A DNA stretch of 64,000 nucleotides from Blautia glucerasea (GCF_020537505.1 NZ_JAJBMO010000010.1:48541-112540); one strand, 5' to 3'. Shown: positions 28,407 to 39,000, numbered from the stretch's first letter. Made by a program: numbers and translations. The notes: a model not told the origin generated them from the letters alone.

Positions 28407-29291
28407 TTATCCCCCTGATAATCTGTAGTACTGTCTGCCTGTCTCTCCTACGAGCCCCATAAGCTGAAGTTCCGTAAGAAGAGCGCTGACTTTTGCCGCT
28501 GAAAAGCCTGTTTTTCGTATCAGATCATCCAGGTTTTCAGGTCGTAAATCGAGACCACTATACACCAAATCCAAATCCGGCGCAAGCCCCAACTTCTTTT
28601 TTTCCATATTTTGAGGGGTGTTTTTTGCTTCGATTCCCCATTCCATAAGCATGATTTCCGGGCTGTAGGCAATTCCTGCACCGTCAAAGATCAGCTTGTT
28701 GCAGCCCCGGCTCAGCTCCTCTGTTACCGCCCCTGGAAGGGCATAAACACTGTGCCCGTGCTCCAAGGCAAAGTTTGCCGTAATCAGGGAACCGCTTTGT
28801 TCCTTTGCCTCCACCACAAGAACTGCATCAGAAAGTCCGCTGATGATCCGGTTTCTTGCGGGAAACGCCCAGTTCATAGGCGGAGAACCTGGCGGAAGCT
28901 CGCTGATGATCCCGCCGCCTTTCTCCAGGATCCGCTGATAAAGCCACCTGTTGGATTTTGGATAACATACATCCACACCACTTCCCAGTACTGCAAAAGT
29001 AGGGGTATCTGTATCAAGTGCCCCCTTATGTCCTTCTGCATCAATTCCTCTGGCCAGGCCGCTGATAATCTGTACCCCATACTTCGCCATGGTCCTGGCA
29101 TATTTGAAAGCCTGGCATCTGCCGTAAGGACTGCACATGCGGGCACCAATCACCGCTGCGGAGGGCTTTTTCGGATCTGGCAGGTTTCCGATGTAGTACA
29201 GTTTTTTTGGCATCCCGGAAAGCTTTCGCAGCCGCTCCGGAAATGCCGGGTTTTCTATGGTTACACACTTGATCTTAGGGATTGCTTCCAT
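28407..29291 (-). CDS. dprA: DNA-processing protein DprA (Smf)
   Basis: 294 aa. DprA loads RecA on incoming single-stranded DNA during transformation. The Rossmann core has AVIGARMCSPYGR, ISGLARGIDAEGHKGAL, AVLGSGVDVCYPKSN, FPARNRIISGLSDAVLVVEAKEQSGSLITA and LPGAVTEELSRGCNKLI. A C-terminal DML1-type winged helix follows (LDDLIRKTGFSAAKVSALLTEL). ATG 29291 with AGGAGG is preferred over the in-frame ATG 29315, which has no ribosome binding site. The SAM domain found in some family members is absent or very short. Confidence 0.93.
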   Translation of the reverse strand: MEAIPKIKCVTIENPAFPERLRKLSGMPKKLYYIGNLPDPKKPSAAVIGARMCSPYGRCQAFKYARTMAKYGVQIISGLARGIDAEGHKGALDTDTPTFAVLGSGVDVCYPKSNRWLYQRILEKGGGIISELPPGSPPMNWAFPARNRIISGLSDAVLVVEAKEQSGSLITANFALEHGHSVYALPGAVTEELSRGCNKLIFDGAGIAYSPEIMLMEWGIEAKNTPQNMEKKKLGLAPDLDLVYSGLDLRPENLDDLIRKTGFSAAKVSALLTELQLMGLVGETGRQYYRLSGG

Positions 29292-29383
29292 ACTAAAATA
29301 CCTCCTGACCTGCATTTTTATGAATTAAAATATAAAAAAAACCAGGCAGCTATTTAACAGGCTCTCAAACGCTGCAAACGCAT

Positions 29384-30919
29384 TCAGCCTTTATACTTCT
29401 TATCAAACGCTTTATAGGTAAGAGCCTCCGCAACATGTCTCGTATGTATCAGCTCCTCCCCCTCCATGTCTGCAATGGTCCTGGAAACCTTCAGTATCCG
29501 GTGGTAAGATCTTGCGCTGAGCGCCATAAGCTGGAAGGCATCTTTTGCCACCTGAAGGGCATGTTCCGTCAGCACACAATATTTCTGGATCTGTTTTCCA
29601 GACAGTTCCCCGTTAAAACAGATTTTCTCCTTTTCATAACGTTTCTGCTGTATTTTCCTTGCTTTTTCCACCCTTTTCCGGATAACGGCCGAGCTTTCCC
29701 CCGGTTTCTCCCCTGAAATCTGGGAAAAATTCACAGGAGGCACATCTGCACAAAGATCGATCCGCTCAAGAAGGGGCTGACTAAGCTTATGAAGATAATG
29801 GCTGACCTCTCCAGGTGTACATCTGCATTTATTCGTGTCGGGATAATACCCGCAGGGACAGGGGTTCATGGCTGCCACCAATATAAACCCGGCTGGAAAC
29901 ACATAGGTCCCACTGGCCCTGGAAAGCTGGATCTGCTTGTCCTCAAGGGGCTGGCGCAGTACCTCCAGGCTTCTTCTTGTAAACTCCGGCATTTCATCCA
30001 GAAACAGCACTCCCCTGTGCGCCAGTGTCACCTCCCCTGGTCCTGGAATTCTGCCGCCTCCAGCCAGAGATGCAGACGAGCTGGTATGGTGGGGATTTCG
30101 AAAAGGCCGTACCTGGATCAGCGGTCTTTTTTGACTTAAAAGCCCTGCAATACTGTAAATTTTCGTAAGTTCCAGACTTTCTTCAAAAGTGAGGGACGGC
30201 ATAATAGTAGGAATCCGCTTCGCCAGCATGGTTTTGCCAGCGCCCGGCGGACCGATGAACAAAATATTGTGAAACCCGCTTACCGCAATTTCAGCCGCTC
30301 TTCTGGCACTTTCCTGCCCACAGATCTCAGAAAAATCCACCGGGCCGGTCTCTGTAATACTACCATCCCGCTCTTCTTCAGAATGCATCCTTTCTTTTTC
30401 AAAAGTCTCCGGATCCGAAACGAATTTCAGAACCTCCCCAATATTGCGGACACCAACCACCTTCATATCCCGCACCAAAGCAGCTTCCTCAAAATTTCCC
30501 AAAGGGATCATGCAATACCGGCAGCCAAGCTCCCTGGCCCGAATCACTCTTGGCAGCACACCAGAAACGCTTCGCACCTCTCCATTTAAGCTTAGTTCTC
30601 CCACTACCAGAACCCCCTTAAGAAGCTTTGGATCAAGAAATCCCGCTGCTGCCAGAACCGCCGCAGCTACCGGCAGGTCAAATCCTGCCCCCTCTTTTTT
30701 CAGATCTGCCGGTGCCAGATTTACCGTTACCTTCTTGGGCGGCAGACTGATTCCATTATTTTTCAGCGCAGTACGCACTCTGTCCTGGGCTTCTCTCACC
30801 TGGGTACTTGGAAATCCAACCATGGTGAAACAGGGAAGCCCGTCACTTACATCCGCTTCCACCTGGACCGGGCATACCTCCATACCGGAAATTGCCGCTG
30901 ATAAAACGCTTGCAAACAA
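29384..30919 (-). CDS. comM: YifB/ComM family Mg-chelatase-like AAA+ ATPase
   Basis: 511 aa from TTG 30919. ComM is a hexameric branch-migration helicase acting in natural transformation. Order of parts: an N-terminal Lon-like fold (VLSAAISGMEVCPVQVEADV, GLPCFTMVGFPSTQVREAQDR), the AAA+ core with Walker A FIGPPGAGKTMLA and Walker B GVLFLDEMPEF, and a C-terminal Mg_chelatase_C (QKRYEKEKICFNGELS, SARSYHRILKVSRTIADMEG). The TTG at 30919 has AAAGGA at 6 nt and gives the usual family length; the longer frame from TTG 30961 has no ribosome binding site. Confidence 0.92.
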   Translation of the reverse strand: MFASVLSAAISGMEVCPVQVEADVSDGLPCFTMVGFPSTQVREAQDRVRTALKNNGISLPPKKVTVNLAPADLKKEGAGFDLPVAAAVLAAAGFLDPKLLKGVLVVGELSLNGEVRSVSGVLPRVIRARELGCRYCMIPLGNFEEAALVRDMKVVGVRNIGEVLKFVSDPETFEKERMHSEEERDGSITETGPVDFSEICGQESARRAAEIAVSGFHNILFIGPPGAGKTMLAKRIPTIMPSLTFEESLELTKIYSIAGLLSQKRPLIQVRPFRNPHHTSSSASLAGGGRIPGPGEVTLAHRGVLFLDEMPEFTRRSLEVLRQPLEDKQIQLSRASGTYVFPAGFILVAAMNPCPCGYYPDTNKCRCTPGEVSHYLHKLSQPLLERIDLCADVPPVNFSQISGEKPGESSAVIRKRVEKARKIQQKRYEKEKICFNGELSGKQIQKYCVLTEHALQVAKDAFQLMALSARSYHRILKVSRTIADMEGEELIHTRHVAEALTYKAFDKKYKG

Positions 30920-31110
30920 TCTTATTCCTTTCTGCAGATACAGTCTGTCCCCGTATTTCAAACCATTCTGCCATCAAAAACTTCTCTGGAATAAAAACGA
31001 ACAAAAGATCAAAAAATGATAACTGTGAAAATACTGCACAGTTATAAAAATGCTGCTGGTCTGCCTGGAAACCAGACCCTAAAGACATGCTTAAAAGATA
31101 TACAAAATTC

Positions 31111-31139
31111 ATTATAGCCCATTTTGCTCTGAATTGCAA
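31111..31139 (-). promoter_or_regulatory. Promoter of the comM-dprA-topA-codY series
   Basis: Minus strand TTGCAA (31134-31139), 17 bp, TATAAT (31111-31116). TTGCAA is self-complementary, so it could also serve a plus-strand promoter for the XRE gene with TATACT at 31160-31165, although that spacer would be 20 bp. Confidence 0.6.
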
Positions 31140-31156
31140 TAGTGCATTTCGTTCTG
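31117..31156. promoter_or_regulatory. Candidate operator: two direct repeats in the divergent promoter region
   Basis: GCCCATTTTGCTCTG (31117-31131) and GTGCATTTCGTTCTG (31142-31156) match at 11 of 15 positions and are 25 bp apart. The first fills the spacer of the comM promoter, the second lies just beyond the shared -35. Confidence 0.45.
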
Positions 31157-31217
31157 ATTTATACTTTCGGAAAGGATTCTCCAAAGGGAATTCCACAGAA
31201 GAAAAAGAGGTGAACCA

Positions 31218-31433
31218 ATGAAATTTCAGAGAATTCAGGACCTTCGGACAGACGCCGACCTGTCCCAGAAACAGATCAGTGATATCCTGCATATCAGCCA
31301 GCGTTCCTATTCCCATTACGAAACCGGCTCCAGGAATATCCCAATTGAAATGCTGATTCGTCTTGCCAATTACTACGAGACCAGTATTGACTATCTGGTT
31401 GGACGCACCGACAATAAAAAAATGCAAAAGTAA
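31218..31433 (+). CDS. Small XRE-family HTH regulator
   Basis: 71 aa, essentially one Cro/C1-type helix-turn-helix domain: IQDLRTDADLSQKQISDILHISQRSYSHYETGSRNIPIEMLIRLANYYETSIDYLVGRTD. GAGGTG precedes ATG 31218. It is divergent from comM-dprA-topA-codY, and direct repeats in the shared 250 bp region are candidate binding sites, so it may control itself and the competence-type genes. No sensor or protease domain is present. Target genes are inferred from position only. Confidence 0.85.
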   Translation: MKFQRIQDLRTDADLSQKQISDILHISQRSYSHYETGSRNIPIEMLIRLANYYETSIDYLVGRTDNKKMQK

Positions 31434-31464
31434 CTGTGAGGAAGCCGAACCGTTACATGCCAAA

Positions 31465-31490
31465 ATGAGGGGGACTGGTGTCCCCCTCAT
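31465..31490. terminator. Bidirectional terminator between the XRE and YARHG genes
   Basis: ATGAGGGGG/CCCCCTCAT perfect 9 bp stem with an 8 nt loop, followed on the plus strand by TTCTTGTTTT and on the minus strand by TTTTGG. It separates convergent genes. Confidence 0.85.
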
Positions 31491-31525
31491 TTCTTGTTTT
31501 CAACATTTCATTTTCCCATCCAAAG

Positions 31526-32461
31526 CTACTTGCCCTGGCTTCGAAGCAGTTTCTCTGTATCCGCGATCTTGGAGATATTGGCCACTTCGTACTCGTTAAA
31601 AATATCCCCCTGGTTATCATCAAAGGTCTCCGGATCTTCAGTTCCCTTATACCAGGATTTGCTGTTAAAATAATCTGCGATCCTTTGTGTTACAAACTTT
31701 CTTCCATGGCGCGCATAAATCTCATTTTTCGCCAGTTCCAGCTGATCAGAGGAATATCCCGCCAGATCCTCATCTGTAAGATAGCGGCTGTCGCTGTCCG
31801 GGAATATGTAATCTCTGCCGGAAATGTCTTTGCTCTCCTCCGGTGCAGCTACAGTAGGGGTAGCCGTAGCTGCCGCTGCCGCCTTCTCCCTTGTCATCAC
31901 GCCATCCACCTTCGGGGCCATTCCTGCCCCATCAGCTGTTACAGTAGTATCCAGGCGCAGATAAAGCTTTCCCTGGTCAAAGGTCATATTGCCGCTTACC
32001 TGATTTCCCCAGGAATCTGTAAAGTCCAGCTTCGCCGCATTTCCAGCAACCTTTGCAGTATCAGAAGCTTCTGAAACCCTGGTACCTTCACTGTCACTTG
32101 CCTGGGAAAACGTAAAGGTAACAGACTTCAAGGTAAGATCATCTATACTAAGGCATACCAGACCATTCTTACTGTACCAGGTTCCCAAATAATCATTTGC
32201 CATAAAAGCAGGTGCGCGGGTGATCACCGGAGTGGGGGTTACCGTAGCAGTGGGCTCCGGTGTAGGCGTTGCCGTTGCCGCAGGAGTTGGTGTCACAGTT
32301 GGCACCTTTTCCAGTGCTTCAATGGCAGCCTTCTTCTGCTGCTCTTTTTGAATTTTCTTTTTATGGTTTGCATACAGAATTCCAGCGATCCCTACCATAA
32401 CAAATATGGCGATCAGCGCAAACAGGGTTGCTTTTAGTATATCCTTGTTGTGTTTTTTCAA
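31526..32461 (-). CDS. Membrane-anchored protein with C-terminal YARHG domain
   Basis: 311 aa from TTG 32461, which has GGAGGTGA ahead. One N-terminal membrane helix (about residues 10-30, ATLFALIAIFVMVGIAGILY), then a Thr/Pro linker (TPTPEPTATVTPTP) that would span the wall, a beta-rich middle domain (residues 90-190) and a YARHG domain at about 232-300 (LELAKNEIYARHGRKF, YFNSKSWY). YARHG is an extracellular domain of unknown function, often linked to peptidoglycan. It is a single gene. Confidence 0.8.
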   Translation of the reverse strand: MKKHNKDILKATLFALIAIFVMVGIAGILYANHKKKIQKEQQKKAAIEALEKVPTVTPTPAATATPTPEPTATVTPTPVITRAPAFMANDYLGTWYSKNGLVCLSIDDLTLKSVTFTFSQASDSEGTRVSEASDTAKVAGNAAKLDFTDSWGNQVSGNMTFDQGKLYLRLDTTVTADGAGMAPKVDGVMTREKAAAAATATPTVAAPEESKDISGRDYIFPDSDSRYLTDEDLAGYSSDQLELAKNEIYARHGRKFVTQRIADYFNSKSWYKGTEDPETFDDNQGDIFNEYEVANISKIADTEKLLRSQGK

Positions 32462-32556
32462 AAACGGTCACCTCCAGTAAAAGAATTCCTGTTACTGTTC
32501 ACCACCAAAACAATAACGAATTACTCTCTGCCTGTCTCTTTTCTCCTTAGTAACAC

Positions 32557-33972
32557 TTATTCCTGTCCATTCCAGCAATAGGTACAAAGCTTGCATGGCT
32601 CAATGTCAATGGACTTCTTCAGGTCATCCAGACGATGGTATTTCAATGAGGTAAAATTCAGTTCCTTGCGGATCTCTTCCAGCATTTCCTTATAATTGGT
32701 GGAATCCGGATTTGCATAATCCTGCAGGATCTGATCGGACACATTGTCCCCCTCACGCTTTGCAATGATCCGTCTTGTGATCAGGTCCATCTCAGACTTG
32801 GAACGTGAAAAGTTCAGGTACTTGCAGCCATATAAAAGCGGTGGACATGCCGGACGGATGTGCACTTCCCTGGCACCATTATTATAGAGGAATTCGGTAG
32901 TCTCCCGAAGCTGGGTACCCCTTACAATGGAGTCATCGATCATAAGAAGGCTCTTATCCTTAATCAGTCTATGTACCGGGATCAGCTTCATTCTGGCAAT
33001 CAGGTTTCGCTGGCTCTGCTGTGTAGGCATAAAAGATCTTGGCCAGGTAGGGGTATATTTAATAAACGGACGGGCAAATGGCACTCCAGAACGGTTGGCA
33101 TAACCAATGGCATGTGCAATCCCCGAATCCGGCACACCTGCTACCAGGTCCGGATTTACCTCTCCCACATCTCTTCCAGCCAGGATATCGCCGCACTTAT
33201 AGCGCATTTCTTCCACGTTTACGCCCTCATAGGTAGAGGTAGGATACCCATAATATACCCACAGGAAAGAACAGATCCGCATTTTGTCTCCAGGCTTCTG
33301 GAGCACCTGTACTCCCTCCGGAGTAATAAAGTCGATTTCTCCCGGTCCCAGCTCCTTCAGATCTTCATACCCAAGATTAATATAAGCGTGACTTTCAAAG
33401 GAAACGCAGCATGCCTCCTCTTTCTTACCGATTACCAGAGGGGTCCGTCCATACCGGTCGCGGGCAGCATAAATTCCCTCCCCAGTCATAAGAAGAAGTG
33501 TCATGGAACCCTCGATCATCTCCTGTGCATACCGGATTCCCTCCACAATACTGTCCTTCTGATTGATCAGCGCCGCAGTCACCTCTGTGGGGTTCACGCT
33601 GCCGCCGCTCATCTCCAGAAAATGGGTGTGCCCATCTTTAAAGCATTTCTCCACCAAAGCTTCTATATTGTTGATTTTACCAACTGTAGTAATTGCAAAA
33701 TTTCCAAGATGGGAGCGCACCAGAAGGGGCTGTGGTTCATTATCGGAAATACAGCCGATTCCAAGATTTCCCTCCATCTCTGCCACATCCTTGTCAAACT
33801 TAGTACGGAACGGAGAGTTCTCAATATTGTGAATTACGCGGTCAAACCCGGCACTTCTGCTGTATACAGCCATTCCACCTCTCCTGGTACCCAGATGGGA
33901 GTGATAATCAATTCCAAAAAACAGATCCATTACACAATCAGACTTTGACGCAACACCAAAAATTCCACCCAT
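32557..33972 (-). CDS. Amidophosphoribosyltransferase-like protein lacking the catalytic cysteine
   Basis: 471 aa. Overall a PurF homologue: Ntn glutaminase fold at the N-terminus (GVASKSDCVMDLFFG, HLGTRRGGMAVY) and a phosphoribosyltransferase domain with the PRPP loop LLMIDDSIVRGTQL near 345 and VAGVPDSGIAHAIGYA. Cysteines near the C-terminus (CPPLLYGC, CKLCTYC) could hold the family iron-sulfur cluster. The expected nucleophile Cys at the mature N-terminus is replaced by Gly (MGGIFGV). Glutamine hydrolysis should therefore fail; it may use ammonia or be regulatory. It lies 15 bp after fbp, not in a purine operon. Confidence 0.82.
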   Translation of the reverse strand: MGGIFGVASKSDCVMDLFFGIDYHSHLGTRRGGMAVYSRSAGFDRVIHNIENSPFRTKFDKDVAEMEGNLGIGCISDNEPQPLLVRSHLGNFAITTVGKINNIEALVEKCFKDGHTHFLEMSGGSVNPTEVTAALINQKDSIVEGIRYAQEMIEGSMTLLLMTGEGIYAARDRYGRTPLVIGKKEEACCVSFESHAYINLGYEDLKELGPGEIDFITPEGVQVLQKPGDKMRICSFLWVYYGYPTSTYEGVNVEEMRYKCGDILAGRDVGEVNPDLVAGVPDSGIAHAIGYANRSGVPFARPFIKYTPTWPRSFMPTQQSQRNLIARMKLIPVHRLIKDKSLLMIDDSIVRGTQLRETTEFLYNNGAREVHIRPACPPLLYGCKYLNFSRSKSEMDLITRRIIAKREGDNVSDQILQDYANPDSTNYKEMLEEIRKELNFTSLKYHRLDDLKKSIDIEPCKLCTYCWNGQE

Positions 33973-33987
33973 TTTTCCTTAGTCTCC

Positions 33988-35946
33988 TTATTTTTTCTCC
34001 TTTATAACGCCTTTTCTGTAGGCATCCAAAAGCTGTTTCAGCTCCTGAATTCGTTCTTTCAGTGCCTTACCGTTATCCGTATCCCCAACAAGGGCACGTC
34101 TTGGATTGTAGCGGACCGCCACACGGTTTGACACAATGTCCCGCTCGGTCGCTACTGCATCTTCTGCTGAAGTAAAAGGCTCATGTGCAGTCAGGCTCAA
34201 GCCATAGGAACTATAAACAAGAGTATATCCGGCAATACCGGTCACATTCCGGTATGCCTCGCAGAAACCACCGTCAATTACGATCACCTTGCCATTACAT
34301 TTCACTGGATTCTCTCCCTCCAGCTGATGTACCGGCACATGGCCATTGATAATATGCCCTTCCTCCGGATCCAGTCCGAATTCTTCCAGCATACGGTTTA
34401 CCACCTCTTCTTTCTCCCAGAGGTGATAGTAGGCATTCTTTTTCTCCTTGTGTGTCTCTTTATCTGCGATAAAATAACGCTCGAAGGTAGTCATTTTATC
34501 TTTTCCATATAGTGGGGAATTAGGTCCGGCCCAGATATACCACAAAATATCCTGGCTTGCCTTCTTTTCCTTCTCATCTACGGTAAAAAATGCCTTTCTC
34601 ACGTAGGCTTCCAGTTTATCATAAAGTGCCTTGCCTTTACAAGTCTCACCGTAAATCTCAACTTCTTTTAATGTTCCATTTTCATTCAGCGGAATGCTTC
34701 CATGGAACAAAAGGTTGCCGTTATAAGTCTTATAAAGGCCGCCTTTGTCCAGGAGAAGCTGCATGTGATTCTGAAGCTTCTCGCAGTTGCGAAAGCCAGA
34801 GATCAGACGCTCTATCACCTCTTTTTCCCCGTTTGTCAGCTCATAGGGATGCTCCCAGTCAATGGTTGGAAAATGGCAGTCCAGAAGCTTATGCACACTT
34901 CCATCCAGCAGACGGACCGTACCATTCCCAGGATCAATGCCTTCCAGCACGCACCGGTTTTCCATGTGAAAATCAGGACGCTCCCTGACCAGGGCTCCCT
35001 CCAGCTTAAACTGGATCATGGAAATGGCCTTGTGCATTTTCCGGCTCAGTTCCTTCTCAAGTGCATTGTAATTGGAAGGATTTCCGTGAACCTCGAAAAC
35101 CTCACAGGGATCATCTCCATACACTTCCATTGCAAAAGCGGCAAGGGGCATCATATTGATCCCATAGCCATCTTCCAGAATGTCCAGGTTGCCATAACGG
35201 ATGCTGTTCCGGATCACCGTTGCCATGCAGGCTGCCTGTCCCACAGCAGCTCCCATCCACACCACATCATGGTTTCCCCACTGGATATCCAGGGAATGGT
35301 ACTCCATCAGGCGGTCCATAATAAAGTGAGGACCCGGGCCTCTGTCGTAAATGTCTCCCAATACATGAAGATGGTCTACGACCAGCCTCTGGATCAGCTC
35401 TGCAAGGGCAATGATAAAATTCTCTGCCCTTCCAATATCGATGATGGTATCCACAATGGAATCGTAATAAGCCTCTTTATCCAGGACCTCCGCTTTCTCC
35501 GTGATCAGCTCTTCGATCACATAGGCATAGTCAGCCGGAAGGGCCTTTCGCACCTTGGATCTGGTATACTTGGAGGCGGTTGTCTTGCACACTTCAATGA
35601 GGCGGTACAAGGTGATCTTGTACCAGTTCTCCATGTCCGTCTCTGTCTTTTTCACATAGGCAATCTTCTCCTTGGGATAATACACAAGGGTTGCCAGGGA
35701 ACGTTTGTCACTGTTGCTTAAGGTATGTCCGAATACATCGTCTATCTTCTTACGCACTGCACCGGAACCGTTTCGGAGCACATGGGAAAAAGCCTCGTAC
35801 TCTCCGTGGATGTCAGAGAGGAAATGCTCGGTGCCCTTTGGCAGATTAAGAATAGACTGAAGGTTGATGATCTCTGTGGAAGCCTTCCCAATGGTAGGGT
35901 AAAGCTCTGCCAGACGTTGTAGGTAGCGCAGTTCTTCTGTCTTCAT
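33988..35946 (-). CDS. fbp: Fructose-1,6-bisphosphatase, class III
   Basis: 652 aa. It removes the 1-phosphate of fructose 1,6-bisphosphate in gluconeogenesis. The metallophosphatase motifs are present: FLSDIHGEYEAF (about residue 45), LGDIYDRGPGPHFIMDRL and WGNHDVVWMGAA (about 200-230), with NGHVPVH and DGGFCEAYRNVTGIAGYTL later. Length and order match class III enzymes of Firmicutes. ATG 35946 has AGGAGG and opens the family-like MKTEELRYLQRLAE, so the 12-residue longer frame is rejected. It is followed by the PurF-like gene after 15 bp, indicating one transcript. Confidence 0.93.
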   Translation of the reverse strand: MKTEELRYLQRLAELYPTIGKASTEIINLQSILNLPKGTEHFLSDIHGEYEAFSHVLRNGSGAVRKKIDDVFGHTLSNSDKRSLATLVYYPKEKIAYVKKTETDMENWYKITLYRLIEVCKTTASKYTRSKVRKALPADYAYVIEELITEKAEVLDKEAYYDSIVDTIIDIGRAENFIIALAELIQRLVVDHLHVLGDIYDRGPGPHFIMDRLMEYHSLDIQWGNHDVVWMGAAVGQAACMATVIRNSIRYGNLDILEDGYGINMMPLAAFAMEVYGDDPCEVFEVHGNPSNYNALEKELSRKMHKAISMIQFKLEGALVRERPDFHMENRCVLEGIDPGNGTVRLLDGSVHKLLDCHFPTIDWEHPYELTNGEKEVIERLISGFRNCEKLQNHMQLLLDKGGLYKTYNGNLLFHGSIPLNENGTLKEVEIYGETCKGKALYDKLEAYVRKAFFTVDEKEKKASQDILWYIWAGPNSPLYGKDKMTTFERYFIADKETHKEKKNAYYHLWEKEEVVNRMLEEFGLDPEEGHIINGHVPVHQLEGENPVKCNGKVIVIDGGFCEAYRNVTGIAGYTLVYSSYGLSLTAHEPFTSAEDAVATERDIVSNRVAVRYNPRRALVGDTDNGKALKERIQELKQLLDAYRKGVIKEKK

Positions 35947-36025
35947 GAAACCTCCTGTTTTGCAAGCAGCCCGACTGCCCATCCCCGGAGGGAGGGTACA
36001 ATCAAAGACATCATATTTTTCTCAT

Positions 36026-39000
36026 TTAACCAGCATTCGTTGAAAAATCAAACAGCGAAATCTGGTTGGACTGTGGAATATCCCCAAACAGCCCAAGCTT
36101 ATCCATCAGATCAATTACGGTCTTGCTGACCTTGGTCCGGTCGCGGAAATCATCCTTGGAAAGGAATCTTCCCTGTACAGCTGCGTCCACAACAGCATCC
36201 GCAGCCTTATCTCCAAGACCTTCTATAGAGTCAATAGACGGCATCAGCCTGCCCTCTATGATCTGGAAACGATGTGCCTTTGCCCGGTAAATATCAATCG
36301 GCATGAAATCATAGCCTCTTGCATACATTTCCTGGACAATACGCATATCCTTCAGGGTATCCTGCTCTTTCTTGGACGCAGTATCTCCCTTCTTACGGAT
36401 CTCCGCCATATAAAACTCCAGCTTTTCTTTTCCCATACACATCAGCTCATAGGAAAAGGCGGTAGCACGGATACTAAAATATGCCCCGTAGTAAGCCAGC
36501 GGCTGGAACACCTTGAACCAGGCGATTCGGTAGGCCATCATAACGTAAGCCGCTGCATGGGCCTTCGGAAACATATATTTGATTTTCTTACAGGACCAGA
36601 TGTACCAGTCTGGAACGCCGTGTTCCTTCATGGTAGTGATCCATTCGTCACGGAGCCCTTTTCCCTTACGGACACTCTCCATGATGGTAAAGGCAAGACC
36701 ACTCTCCACTCCCTGGCCAATAAGATAGATCATAATATCATCACGGGTACAGATTGCTGTAGAAATAGTAGCCTTTCCTTCTTCGATCAGAGTCTGGGCA
36801 TTTCCCAGCCAAACATCCGTACCGTGGGAAAGCCCCGCAATACGGATCAGGTCGGAAAAGTATTTCGGCTTGGTATCGATCAGCATCTGCATGGCAAAAT
36901 CAGTACCAAACTCTGGAATTCCAAGGCAGCCCAGCTTACAGCCGCCGATATCCTTAGGCTCTATTCCAAGAGCTTCGGTGCTGGCAAATAATGACATGAC
37001 CGCCTTATCATCAAGAGGGACCTCTCTTGCATTTAAATCTGTCATATCCTCAAGGGTACGGATCATGGTGGGATCATCATGTCCAAGAATATCCAGCTTC
37101 AGCAGGTTTCCATCAATGGAGTGGTAATCAAAATGGGTAGTAATAAATCCACTGCTGGAATCGTTTGCCGGGTACTGGACCGGGGTAAATTTCTCTATTT
37201 CCTCTCCCATAGGGAGTACGATAATTCCTCCAGGGTGCTGGCCAGTGCTTCGCCGGATACCGGTACAGCCCTGTACAATCCGGTTGATCTCACAGGAACG
37301 CTTATGCTGTCCCCGCTCTTCAAAATAGTTCTTCACATATCCGAATGCGGTCTTATCTGCAAGGGTACCGATGGTCCCCGCCTTAAAGGTCTGGCCTTTT
37401 CCGAATATAACCTCTGTATAATGATGGGCATTGGATTGATATTCTCCTGAGAAATTCAGGTCAATATCAGGCTCCTTGTCACCTTTAAATCCAAGGAAGG
37501 TCTCAAAAGGAATGTCAAAGCCCTGTTTTGTCATCCTGGTGCCGCATTTTGGGCAGATCCGGTCTGGCATATCGCATCCTGCCATACCTGCAAATTTCTT
37601 AATCTCCGGGGAATCAAAATCACTGTACTTGCACTCCGGATTTGGGCAAAGATAATGCGGCGGCAAAGGATTAACCTCTGTAATACCAGACATGGTGGCT
37701 GCCAGAGAGGATCCAACAGAACCTCGGGAACCTACCAGATAACCGTCTGCATTGGACTTCCACACCAGCTTCTGGGCAATGATATACATCACCGCATATC
37801 CATTGGAAATAATAGAGTTCAGCTCCTTGTCCAGACGCTCTTCCACGATTTTTGGAAGAACCTCCCCATACATTTCATGTGCCTTCTGGAAACACATATC
37901 CTTTAAGTCCTGGTCAGAATTCTCAATGACCGGCGGATATTTGTCAGGATGGATGGGGGACATTTTCTCTATCATATCCGCTATCTTCACGGTATTTGTA
38001 ATTACCACTTCCTCTGCCTTCTCGCTTCCCAGATAGGAAAACTCCTCCAGCATTTCTTCGGTGGTGCGAAGATAAAGAGGCGCCTGGTTGTCTGCATCCT
38101 TGAAACCGCTTCCTGCCATGATGATACGGCGGTAGATCTCATCCTGGGGATCCATGAAATGGACATCACAGGTAGCCACAACCGGCTTGTGGAACTGCTC
38201 TCCCAGCTTCACGATCTTTTTGTTGATCTCGATCAGGTCTTCCTTGGAGTGGATGGTATCGTTCTTCTCATCCTCGATCATGAACATATTGTTCCCAAGA
38301 GGCTGGATTTCCAGATAATCGTAAAAGCTTACCAGCCTTGCGATTTCCTGTTCCGGTGCGTTTCGTAAAAGAGCCTGGTAAAGCTCGCCGGCTTCGCAGG
38401 CACTTCCAATGAGAAGTCCCTCCCTATGTGCCTCGAACACGCTCTTCGGCACACGGGGTCTGTGGTTAAAATACTTAATATGGGACTGGCTTACCAGCTT
38501 ATACAGATTGATACGCCCAGTCTCATTACGCATGAAAATAACGGCATGGTAGGTAGGCAGCTTCTTAATCGTATCAGGGGAAATTTTTCCCTGTTCATTG
38601 AGCTGGTCTACGTCTGTAATGTCTCTTTCCCGGCACATTTCTACGAATTTCTCAAAAATACGAGCGGTACACTCTGCATCATCCACTGCACGGTGATGGT
38701 GATCCAGAGAAACACCAACGGCCTTGGCAACTGTATCCAGCTTAAACCGGTTCAGCGACGGCAACAGGAATCTTGCCATACCTACCGTATCCACATAGGT
38801 AAAATCATTTGGGATTCCCATGCGGTTGCAATTCTCTATAATAAAGCTCATATCAAAATCTGCGTTGTGGGCTACCATGGTAGCTCCTTCACAGAATTTC
38901 AGAAATTCCGGTAAAATTTCTTCAATTGGACGGGCATCCATTACCATACTATCATTGATGCTGGTCAGCTGCTCAATTCGAAAAGGAATTGGCACCTGTG

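Noticed and set aside
30920..30961. Upstream TTG start for comM
   Set aside because: No ribosome binding site precedes 30961, while TTG 30919 has AAAGGA at 6 nt and gives the normal family N-terminus.
34702..35721. 339-residue plus-strand frame opposite fbp
   Set aside because: Antisense to a full-length class III fructose bisphosphatase with intact motifs; a shadow frame.
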